A stretch of 30,157 bases of DNA from assembly GCA_002323535.1 (NCBI GenBank), contig DCQT01000031.1, forward strand, positions 5,968-36,124, given 5' to 3'. Of this stretch, positions 24,330-30,157 are shown one piece after another. Source of the DNA: Bacteriovoracaceae bacterium UBA1511 (GTDB lineage: Bacteria > Bdellovibrionota > Bacteriovoracia > Bacteriovoracales > Bacteriovoracaceae). The number at the start of each line of letters is the position of its first letter. The first letter of the stretch is position 1. A program made the translations under genes and the position numbers. Below the pieces are notes generated by a model, which worked only from the letters and a program-made list of their open reading frames with translations, ran no database searches and was not told the DNA's origin.

Positions 24330-24358
24330 ATTATCACCTTGTTGCCAGGATCAGTCAA
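24330..24358 (-). promoter_or_regulatory. Sigma-70-type promoter of the ppiD-ferredoxin unit
   Basis: On the minus strand TTGACT (plus 24353-24358), a 17-base spacer and GATAAT (plus 24330-24335) give five of six matches in each box. The start would be near 24323, leaving about a 33-base leader. No equally good promoter was found in the plus direction for mreC in the same 116-base gap. Confidence 0.65.
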
Positions 24359-24406
24359 AAGATAAGAGCTTATAAGTGTGATGATGAAGAAGGATAGTTT
24401 ATTTTT

Positions 24407-25279
24407 ATGCTAACTGAAGCTTACGATCAAAAAAAGTCTCGTTCAAAGTTGGTGGTGAATGTCTTTTTTAGCATTATCTTTATCTCTGTTGCACTGCGAG
24501 AAGAACACCTTACAAGAGATGAGTCTGTCTTCGATTTGTTTTTAATAGACACTCTGGCGCCAATTCAAAAAGGTCTTTCAAATGTAAGATATTCCATTTC
24601 AGAGGGGATTGATAAATATGTCGCTAATATTAGTGCAAAAGAGGACTTGGCAGAGCTCCAGCAAGATTATTCCGTTCTAAAAAGTAAATACTTCTCGTTA
24701 GAGCAGGAAATAACTGCGATAAAAAAGCAAAACCTAATTATTGATAAATATGGATCTAGAAGCTCAAACCCAATCTTAGCTAGAGTAATATCCAGAGATG
24801 CCTCCAGTGACTATAGAATGATTAGGCTCAACAAGGGCATAGATGATGGCGTTCAAATACAATCCCCGGTAGTTACGCTGAATGGATTGGTTGGATATAT
24901 TTATCGCGCCAGTGATAATTTTTCTGATGTGCTGACAATACTTGATTCTAAGGCAAAGATTGATGGGCAGATTAAAAGAACTAATTCGCTAGGTATTATA
25001 GAGGGCACTCTAGGAGACTTTTGCTCAATGAAGTATTTATTACGAAGAGATCCTATCGCCTTAGACGACGTTGTTGTAACAAGTGGACTGGGAAACATAT
25101 TTCCTCAGGGGATTCCAATTGGCCATGTAAGGAAAATAGACAAGCAAAGTCATGGCATAAGTCAGGAGGTCTCTATAAGGCCGTCTGTCATTTTTGATAA
25201 ATTGACAGATGTGTTAATTCTTTCGAGAAAGCTAAGTAATCAGCAGGTTAACCAACTTAAACAACTAGATAAGAAGTAA
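24407..25279 (+). CDS. mreC: Rod shape-determining protein MreC
   Basis: A periplasmic bitopic protein of the elongasome that links PBP2/RodA to the cytoskeleton. The 290 residues comprise a short basic cytoplasmic start, one membrane segment (about 14-31), a coiled coil (about 70-110, with LAELQQDYSVLKSKYFSLEQ) and the double beta-barrel (about 118-275) with ILARVISRD, RLNKGIDDGVQ, GLVGYIYRAS and VVTSGLGNIFPQGIPIGHV, the family's strongest motif. GAAGAAGGA lies 12 bases upstream of the ATG, a rather long spacing. It opens a four-gene block (mreC-mreD-mrdA-rodA) and is divergent from ppiD; mreB does not precede it here. Confidence 0.95.
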   Translation: MLTEAYDQKKSRSKLVVNVFFSIIFISVALREEHLTRDESVFDLFLIDTLAPIQKGLSNVRYSISEGIDKYVANISAKEDLAELQQDYSVLKSKYFSLEQEITAIKKQNLIIDKYGSRSSNPILARVISRDASSDYRMIRLNKGIDDGVQIQSPVVTLNGLVGYIYRASDNFSDVLTILDSKAKIDGQIKRTNSLGIIEGTLGDFCSMKYLLRRDPIALDDVVVTSGLGNIFPQGIPIGHVRKIDKQSHGISQEVSIRPSVIFDKLTDVLILSRKLSNQQVNQLKQLDKK

Positions 25280-25286
25280 CTACACT

Positions 25287-25820
25287 ATGCAACATAACTC
25301 AAAATCCTTTTTTTTGTCTCTACTTTTAACGACCATAATTCTTATTATGTCGGAGATTTTGGTTAGTACTCTTTTTCCTTTAATTGGTCTTACCGACTTT
25401 AGAATATCTTTTGTTACAGTGATCGTACTGTACCTTGCTTTCTATTATAATAATATTTTGATAGCTCCTTTAATAGCTTATTTCTATCTTATACATGGGG
25501 TCTTCTCCTTGGAGCACTGGAGTCTTGGAGCTTTATCTACATTAGTTGTTTCGATAATAATTTCTTTTTTACGAAACCTTATTCATCTAAACAGTTATTT
25601 TGTGACATTTGTTTTTGTACAGCTATTTCAGATTCTTATCTTCATCTTTAACTCATCCCTCATGTCCATTAAAGTTGGCAGTTTTAAATTTCTTGGAGGG
25701 AGTTTAACTTTGTTCATTCTAGAGTCTCTGCTCATCTCCGCTTTATCTCCTTTCGTTTTTGGATTACTTAAAAAAATATGGTCCATTCAGGGTGAGGATA
25801 TTGAAGAGGCTGGAATTTAA
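25287..25820 (+). CDS. mreD: Rod shape-determining membrane protein MreD
   Basis: A polytopic inner-membrane partner of MreC. The 177 residues are highly hydrophobic with about five membrane segments (for example SFFLSLLLTTIILIMSEILV and FRISFVTVIVLYLAFYY) and the MreD-like acidic or polar positions between them. Sequence conservation of MreD is always low, so the call rests on topology, length and its place between mreC and mrdA. The gap from mreC is 7 bases with only a weak ribosome site (AAGAAG). The stop shares a base with the mrdA ATG (TAATG), implying coupled translation. Confidence 0.9.
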   Translation: MQHNSKSFFLSLLLTTIILIMSEILVSTLFPLIGLTDFRISFVTVIVLYLAFYYNNILIAPLIAYFYLIHGVFSLEHWSLGALSTLVVSIIISFLRNLIHLNSYFVTFVFVQLFQILIFIFNSSLMSIKVGSFKFLGGSLTLFILESLLISALSPFVFGLLKKIWSIQGEDIEEAGI

Positions 25821-27691
25821 TGTTTGGTGAAGACGAAATTATTAAAGGGCATGCTTCGAGAGCCCGTTGGATAGCCTTCATTGTCTTATGTTGTTTCTTT
25901 ATTTTAGGCTTGAGATTATTTTATTTACAAGTTTATAAGGGAGATGTTTTTTACAGGTATTCTGTTAACAATAAGATCAGAAAAGAAGTTCTTCCCTCTC
26001 CCAGAGGAATGATTTTTTCTCGTAACTCAAAACTCCTTGTAAACAACGTGCCAAGGTTTGATGCGATAATGATTCCTCAATTCGTTAAGGACCGTAAAAA
26101 ACTTATTACCAAAATGAGTGCGATTCTTGGGATGTCGGAGAAGGAAATTCATAAAGTTCTTAAGCGAAATGGCGGTCAAGCACGTTATCGACCTATCACG
26201 ATTAAAAAAAATATATCTCCCAGAGAAGTTGCTATTATGGAAACAGAAGCTGAAAAAATTCCTGGAATGAGAGTGAGTACTTTTATTTCAAGAGATTATC
26301 TCGACAGCGAGGTTGGTGCGCACACCTTGGGTTATATATCTGAAATATCTCAAGCTCAGCTACCAAAGTATAGAAGAAGAGATAAATTTAATTACAAGTT
26401 AGGAGACTTCATAGGGCAATCGGGTATCGAGGAGTTTTTTGATAATATTTTACGGGGTATTGATGGCCAGGAAATTTTGGAGGTTGATGCAAGAGGTAGA
26501 ATGCGAAGGGTTCTTGAGGACAACAACCTATATAAAGATATTAAAAACCTCCCCGTTCTGCCCGGAAATAATCTTCGACTAACTCTTGATAGGGACCTCC
26601 AGCTAGCTGCCTTTAAAGCTTTAGAAGGAAAAGTTGGAAGCGCGGTAGCAATGGATGTAAAAACTGGAGATGTACTAGCGATGGTCTCTAGACCTAGCTT
26701 TGATCCCTCAAAGTTTAGTACTCAGTTAACGACTAATTATTGGAATTCCATTATTAAAAATGAGAATAGACCCCTTAGGGATAGAAGTATTCAGGAACAT
26801 TATGCGCCAGGGTCAACTTTTAAAGCAATTACAGCAATTGCTGCGCTTGAGGAAAAAATTATTGATGAAAAAACTACTTACGATTGCGCTGGAAAACTAA
26901 AATTAGGAAGAAGAACCTTTCATTGTTGGAAAAAAAGTGGGCATGGAAAAACAGACGTGGTTAAAGCACTTAAAGAAAGTTGTGACGTATTTTTCTATCA
27001 GATTGCTAAGAAGTTAAGCATCGATAAGTTAGCCGACTATGCAAGAGCTTTTGGAGTAGGATCAAGAACAGGGATAGATCTTAAGCGAGAAACAACGGGC
27101 TTAATGCCCGACTCAGACTGGAAAGAAAAAAGGTTTGGAAGGCCTTGGCAGGGAGGTGAAACTCTTGGTTGTGTTATTGGACAGTCTTACGTATTAATGA
27201 CCCCAGTTCAACTTGCGGTGACCTACGCAGCGATAGCGAATGAGGGAAAAATATTAAAACCTAATCTCATCAAAGAGGTTTTTTCTGTTTTTGGGGAAAT
27301 TAATCAAAAATCTTCTCCAAAGATAAAATCAGAGATGAACATTTCTAAGGAAACTTTTAGAATTGTAAAAGAGGGACTTTTTTCAGTTGTTAATGAAAAA
27401 GGAGGAACGGCTTACTGGTATAGACCTAAAAACTCTACGATGTCTGGTAAGACCGGTACATCTCAAGTAAAAAGCTTTTCGGCTGAGGATATCTATAAGA
27501 AATGTGAGGACCGTGAATATAAATCGAGACATCATGCTATTTTCTCTGCCTATGCTCCTTCTGAAAATCCTGAGATTGCCATTTCAGTAGTTGTTGAACA
27601 TGGTTGCCATGGATCGTCTGCAGCTGCTCCCGTGGCAAAAGCGATTGTCGATGAATACTATAAACAAAAAACATTAGTGAGTACTGACTGA
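25820..27691 (+). CDS. mrdA: Penicillin-binding protein 2 (elongasome transpeptidase)
   Basis: A class B PBP that cross-links new peptidoglycan along the side wall with RodA. The 623 residues have a membrane anchor (about 17-36) and a pedestal/dimerisation domain with LPSPRGMIFSRN (53-64) and GIEEFFDNILRGIDGQ. The transpeptidase active site is Ser332-Thr-Phe-Lys335 (PGSTFK), then Ser387-Cys-Asp389 as the SxN-type motif in the SxD form common in PBP2, and Lys544-Thr-Gly546 (SGKTGTSQ). All catalytic residues are present. It overlaps mreD by one base and rodA by one base. Confidence 0.97.
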   Translation: MFGEDEIIKGHASRARWIAFIVLCCFFILGLRLFYLQVYKGDVFYRYSVNNKIRKEVLPSPRGMIFSRNSKLLVNNVPRFDAIMIPQFVKDRKKLITKMSAILGMSEKEIHKVLKRNGGQARYRPITIKKNISPREVAIMETEAEKIPGMRVSTFISRDYLDSEVGAHTLGYISEISQAQLPKYRRRDKFNYKLGDFIGQSGIEEFFDNILRGIDGQEILEVDARGRMRRVLEDNNLYKDIKNLPVLPGNNLRLTLDRDLQLAAFKALEGKVGSAVAMDVKTGDVLAMVSRPSFDPSKFSTQLTTNYWNSIIKNENRPLRDRSIQEHYAPGSTFKAITAIAALEEKIIDEKTTYDCAGKLKLGRRTFHCWKKSGHGKTDVVKALKESCDVFFYQIAKKLSIDKLADYARAFGVGSRTGIDLKRETTGLMPDSDWKEKRFGRPWQGGETLGCVIGQSYVLMTPVQLAVTYAAIANEGKILKPNLIKEVFSVFGEINQKSSPKIKSEMNISKETFRIVKEGLFSVVNEKGGTAYWYRPKNSTMSGKTGTSQVKSFSAEDIYKKCEDREYKSRHHAIFSAYAPSENPEIAISVVVEHGCHGSSAAAPVAKAIVDEYYKQKTLVSTD

Positions 27692-28809
27692 TGAGAGCAA
27701 ATATTAAAATTTTTCCAGAGTTATTTAAACGATATGATTTCTCATTTTTTGGAGTAAGTACGCTGATTTTTATTATGGGCGTTTTAAATTTATACTCAGT
27801 AACCAATACGAGTACTTTGAGTAATCACACTGGCTTATACAAAACTCAAATAGCCTATTTCGGAGTATCTCTAATTGCAGGCTTTGTTACCTCATTAATC
27901 GATCTCAAAACTATCTATAGATACTCTTATTGGTTTTACTTTTTTAATATTTTCTTATTATTACTTGTTTTGATCCTCGGAGATGTAGGAATGGGGGCAA
28001 GAAGGTGGTTGGTTCTCGGTCCCATACGGCTTCAACCTTCTGAGTTAATGAAAATTACAGTTGTCCTTGCTCTTTCAAGATGGTTTACACGTAATAATCC
28101 TGACAGGGAAATGGGATTTAAAGAAGTAATTTTTCCATTCTTGATGGCAGTATTACCGGCCTTATTAATCATTGTTGAGCCTGACTTAGGAACAGGTTTA
28201 TTAATTCTATTAATATTTTTAGTGATTGCTTTTTATCGCTCGTTAAAATGGAAGACAATTTTTATTATTGCAATACTTTCAGTTTTAAGTGGTACTGCCA
28301 TGTATAAATTTGGCCTGAAAGAGTACCAGAAAAAAAGAATCTTAACATTTATTGATCCAGATGCTGATGCTCAAGGTTCTGGCTACAATGCAATTCAGTC
28401 AAAAATCTCTATCGGAAGCGGTAAGGTTTTCGGAAAGGGTTATATGAAGTCTTCACAGGCTTCGTTGAATTATCTTCCCGAGAATCATACGGATTTTGTC
28501 TTTAGTGTATTCAACGAAGAGCACGGATTTCTTGGTGCTTCGATTCTCATATTCTTGTATCTAACTCTTTTTTACAGACTTATTTGGTTATCTCAGTCTG
28601 TGACTAAAATATACCAATCAATATGTGCTGTTGGTTTGATGTCCATTTATTTCTGGCATACATTTATAAATATGGGGATGGTTATGGGTCTTTTACCAAT
28701 TGTTGGTCTTCCTTTGCCCCTGATGAGTTATGGTGGTTCTAGTTTACTAACCTTTGGGATAGCATGTGGCTTAGCAACTTCAATATCTAATTCAAGGAAC
28801 TTATTCTAA
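27691..28809 (+). CDS. rodA: Peptidoglycan glycosyltransferase RodA (SEDS family)
   Basis: A multi-pass SEDS enzyme that polymerises lipid II in partnership with PBP2. The 372 residues have about ten membrane segments. Diagnostic sequences include GARRWLVLGPIRLQPSELMK, VEPDLGTGLLILL, the extracellular LPENHTDFVFSVFNEEHGF loop, with the conserved Asp expected for catalysis, and the C-terminal LPIVGLPLPLMSYGGSSLL. The ATG overlaps the mrdA stop (TGATG). It ends the shape block, with no clear terminator behind it. Confidence 0.97.
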   Translation: MRANIKIFPELFKRYDFSFFGVSTLIFIMGVLNLYSVTNTSTLSNHTGLYKTQIAYFGVSLIAGFVTSLIDLKTIYRYSYWFYFFNIFLLLLVLILGDVGMGARRWLVLGPIRLQPSELMKITVVLALSRWFTRNNPDREMGFKEVIFPFLMAVLPALLIIVEPDLGTGLLILLIFLVIAFYRSLKWKTIFIIAILSVLSGTAMYKFGLKEYQKKRILTFIDPDADAQGSGYNAIQSKISIGSGKVFGKGYMKSSQASLNYLPENHTDFVFSVFNEEHGFLGASILIFLYLTLFYRLIWLSQSVTKIYQSICAVGLMSIYFWHTFINMGMVMGLLPIVGLPLPLMSYGGSSLLTFGIACGLATSISNSRNLF

Positions 28810-28865
28810 GTTTAGTGGCCTATTATTTGCAGCGTTTTGAGTGAAAATACTTTTTATTTAACGTC

Positions 28866-28870
28866 GAGGT
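28866..28870 (+). promoter_or_regulatory. Ribosome binding site choosing the start of the small exported protein
   Basis: GAGGT at 28866-28870 is 5 bases before ATG 28876. The alternative TTG at 28837 has no site and would add 13 residues ahead of a natural signal peptide. Confidence 0.55.
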
Positions 28871-28875
28871 TCTGC

Positions 28876-29136
28876 ATGTACAAAATGTTTTCAAAGGGTT
28901 CAATTGTCGAATATTTAGTCATTTTAGGCTTAATTTTCATATCAAAAATCAGTATCGCTCAAGAGGTGACTAATGCTGATGAAATAAATCAAAGAAGAGC
29001 CTATAAAGTTAAGATTATCTCTAGTGAACTTTGGCATCATGGAGTTTCATCCAAAGCTGAGACAAAAGACAAAAATCAAAACGTTATCGCTGTTCCTGAG
29101 GAACTTGAGCTTTCCTTAAGAAGGCTGGAAGATTAA
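28876..29136 (+). CDS. Small exported protein, function unknown
   Basis: An 86-residue protein from ATG 28876. The start MYKMFSKGSIVEYLVILGL-, followed by IFISKISIAQ, has the charge and hydrophobic core of a signal peptide with cleavage likely after Gln or near SIAQ. The mature part (about 55 residues) is charged, with VTNADEINQRRAYKVKIISS and a C-terminal helix PEELELSLRRLED. No family is recognised. It follows rodA by 66 bases and may be read through from that message. Its stop TAA shares bases with the stop of the convergent rhodanese-fold gene (TTAA at 29133-29136). Confidence 0.6.
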   Translation: MYKMFSKGSIVEYLVILGLIFISKISIAQEVTNADEINQRRAYKVKIISSELWHHGVSSKAETKDKNQNVIAVPEELELSLRRLED

Positions 29137-29648
29137 GCAGCGCTAATTACAGGAGGCTTTGGAGCTTGATTTTGTGGATGTCCTGGCCAACACTCATGGC
29201 CTCCTGAAATATTATTTGTATTAAAATACCCTTTTTTAACCAAAAGTTCACAAGCCTTAATGGATCGAATCCCTCTTTCTGAAATGACCAAAACGGGAAA
29301 TGAGCCGGCCGGAAGTTCACTCAATCTACTACTAAGTTCCTCAAGTGGTATTCTCTTCGCACCTTCAATTCTATTAGGATAATTAAGATCGGAAACATCT
29401 ATTATGATGAAATCTACTTCTTGATTGTTAAATATTGACCATGATTGCTGGGGGGATAGGTCATTATATGGAGAACCCAGTAATACAGATGAGTCTGAAA
29501 GTTCCTGTTTATTTTTTATTCGAACAAGATGATTTCTTGTAATTAAAAGTGACTCATCCACTTTGTCTTCGAGGCGAGTCATTCTTTTTTCAATACTTGT
29601 TAGTTTATGAAAAATTTCATCCAGTTTTCGAAAAATGGCCAAATCCAT
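29133..29648 (-). CDS. Coiled-coil plus rhodanese-fold protein, probably catalytically inactive
   Basis: A 171-residue cytoplasmic protein. Residues 1-45 are a predicted coiled coil (IFRKLDEIFHKLTSIEKRMT). Residues about 60-156 fit a single-domain rhodanese: VDFIIIDVSDLNYPNRIEGA, KRIPLEELSSRL, and the active-site loop VISERGIRSIKACELL, then GGHECWPG. Rhodaneses carry the catalytic Cys in CxxGxRS; here the loop is Ser123-Glu-Arg-Gly-Ile-Arg-Ser129, so the nucleophile is replaced by Ser. Sulfur transfer is unlikely; a phosphatase-like or binding role, or a structural role through the coiled coil, is possible. The upstream minus-strand gap has a TATATA (plus 29665-29670) but a poor -35. Confidence 0.82.
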   Translation of the reverse strand: MDLAIFRKLDEIFHKLTSIEKRMTRLEDKVDESLLITRNHLVRIKNKQELSDSSVLLGSPYNDLSPQQSWSIFNNQEVDFIIIDVSDLNYPNRIEGAKRIPLEELSSRLSELPAGSFPVLVISERGIRSIKACELLVKKGYFNTNNISGGHECWPGHPQNQAPKPPVISAA

Positions 29649-29690
29649 ATAACCCCCAAAAAACTATATATTAGCTCATTTTAAGATGTT

Positions 29691-30157
29691 CTACAGGGTC
29701 GGGTAAAAGGTTCCAAATTTTATATTTGAGGTAATCATTACTGTTAAAAGTGCAGATATGAACAGAAGAATTCCCTCAAATGTACCAAAGCTAGAGATCT
29801 CTTTTACCTCTCTCTCCTTAATATTCTGGAGCTTTTTAATATAGAATACGTAATTAACTCCAATGAAGAATAAAGGGAATATAATGACGTTTAAAACGAG
29901 GTCAATAAGTGTCTTTAGAATATAGCGCTGATAATTAAGTATTGGATGATCAATTACAGTTGTTATAACAATGACCCAAGACGATAAAAATCCGATGTAA
30001 TGAAATGATGTAGGTAAGTGGTGTTGCACGATAGATCGTGATAGATTAATTTTAAAGATAAGGTTGAATAGTTTTGTACTGGCGCCAAAAATAACTAGAG
30101 AGAAGAGCCATAAAAACAGTAGGTTAATTAAGCTTTCTCCAGCAACCTTATTTATTG
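29691..30157 (-). CDS. Multi-pass membrane protein, function unknown (5' end outside the window)
   Basis: The minus-strand frame ending at 29691 stays open to the right edge, giving at least 155 codons, so the start lies outside the window; the GTG at 30029 is not needed as a start. The visible protein has about four hydrophobic segments: LINLLFLWLFSLVIFGAS, IGFLSSWVIVITTVI, LIDLVLNVIIFPLFFIGVNY and GILLFISALLTVMIT, with a Lys/Glu-rich loop (KKLQNIKEREVKE) between the last two. It is presumably an inner-membrane protein. The overall look recalls Yip1-type small membrane proteins, but I could not confirm a signature. Confidence 0.65.
   Translation of the reverse strand, partial: INKVAGESLINLLFLWLFSLVIFGASTKLFNLIFKINLSRSIVQHHLPTSFHYIGFLSSWVIVITTVIDHPILNYQRYILKTLIDLVLNVIIFPLFFIGVNYVFYIKKLQNIKEREVKEISSFGTFEGILLFISALLTVMITSNIKFGTFYPTL

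Noticed and set aside
24342..24376. TTGCCA ... TATAAG as an mreC promoter
   Set aside because: The spacer is 23 bases, far outside the usual 16-18.
28837..28875. Longer form of the small exported protein from TTG 28837
   Set aside because: It has no ribosome site and would put polar residues ahead of a normal signal peptide.

Overview
The window is visibly AT-rich and almost entirely coding. It reads as a stretch of core chromosome from a flagellated, rod- or vibrioid-shaped, Gram-negative bacterium. The best guess is a Bdellovibrionota / former delta-proteobacterial lineage, perhaps the Bacteriovorax/Halobacteriovorax side. That placement rests on low GC, the flagellar gene order (TPR protein, sigma-54-like regulator, flgB-flgC-fliE-fliF-fliG-fliH-fliI-fliJ-motE-like-fliK-flgD-Flagellar_put-flgE) and a separate mreC-mreD-mrdA-rodA block. 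It is inference from gene content, not a database result. No mobile element, tRNA, rRNA or CRISPR was seen, and there is no gene-free stretch longer than about 160 bases.

Region 1 (1-6345, + strand): the 3' part of ppdK (pyruvate phosphate dikinase, cut by the window edge), a cytoplasmic beta-lactamase-fold serine hydrolase, mpl (muropeptide-recycling ligase) and an exported protein of unknown function. The ppdK/hydrolase and mpl/exported-protein pairs overlap (8 and 4 bases), and 25 bases separate the hydrolase from mpl, so this looks like one transcript with a cell-wall recycling theme. Region 2 (6346-7805): metK and a small two-helix membrane protein.

Region 3 (7806-22620, + strand): an AT-rich leader with a good sigma-70-type promoter (7912-7940), then a 14.6-kb flagellar cluster closed by a perfect intrinsic terminator after flgE. 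It encodes the rod (FlgB, FlgC, FliE), the MS ring (FliF), one switch protein (FliG), the export ATPase complex (FliH, FliI, FliJ), a periplasmic MotE/FlbB-like protein, hook-length control (FliK), the hook cap (FlgD), a Flagellar_put family protein and the hook (FlgE). Two proteins at the head are the most interesting. One is an 864-residue exported protein with a beta-rich N-terminal part, a basic linker and a long helical-repeat part, a layout like the motor scaffold PflA. The other is an NtrC-type regulator that keeps Walker A and its Fis-type HTH but has lost the GAFTGA threonine, the Walker B acidic pair, the sensor I Asn and both arginine fingers.

Region 4 (22599-24290, - strand): ppiD-like membrane-anchored prolyl isomerase and a small ferredoxin, transcribed toward flgE. 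The flgE terminator lies inside the last codons of the ferredoxin gene. Region 5 (24407-28809, + strand): mreC, mreD, mrdA (PBP2) and rodA, the elongasome genes without mreB, with 1-base overlaps at the last two junctions. Region 6 (28810-30157): a small exported protein, a convergent coiled-coil/rhodanese-fold protein whose catalytic Cys is Ser, and the 3' part of a multi-pass membrane protein open at the right edge.
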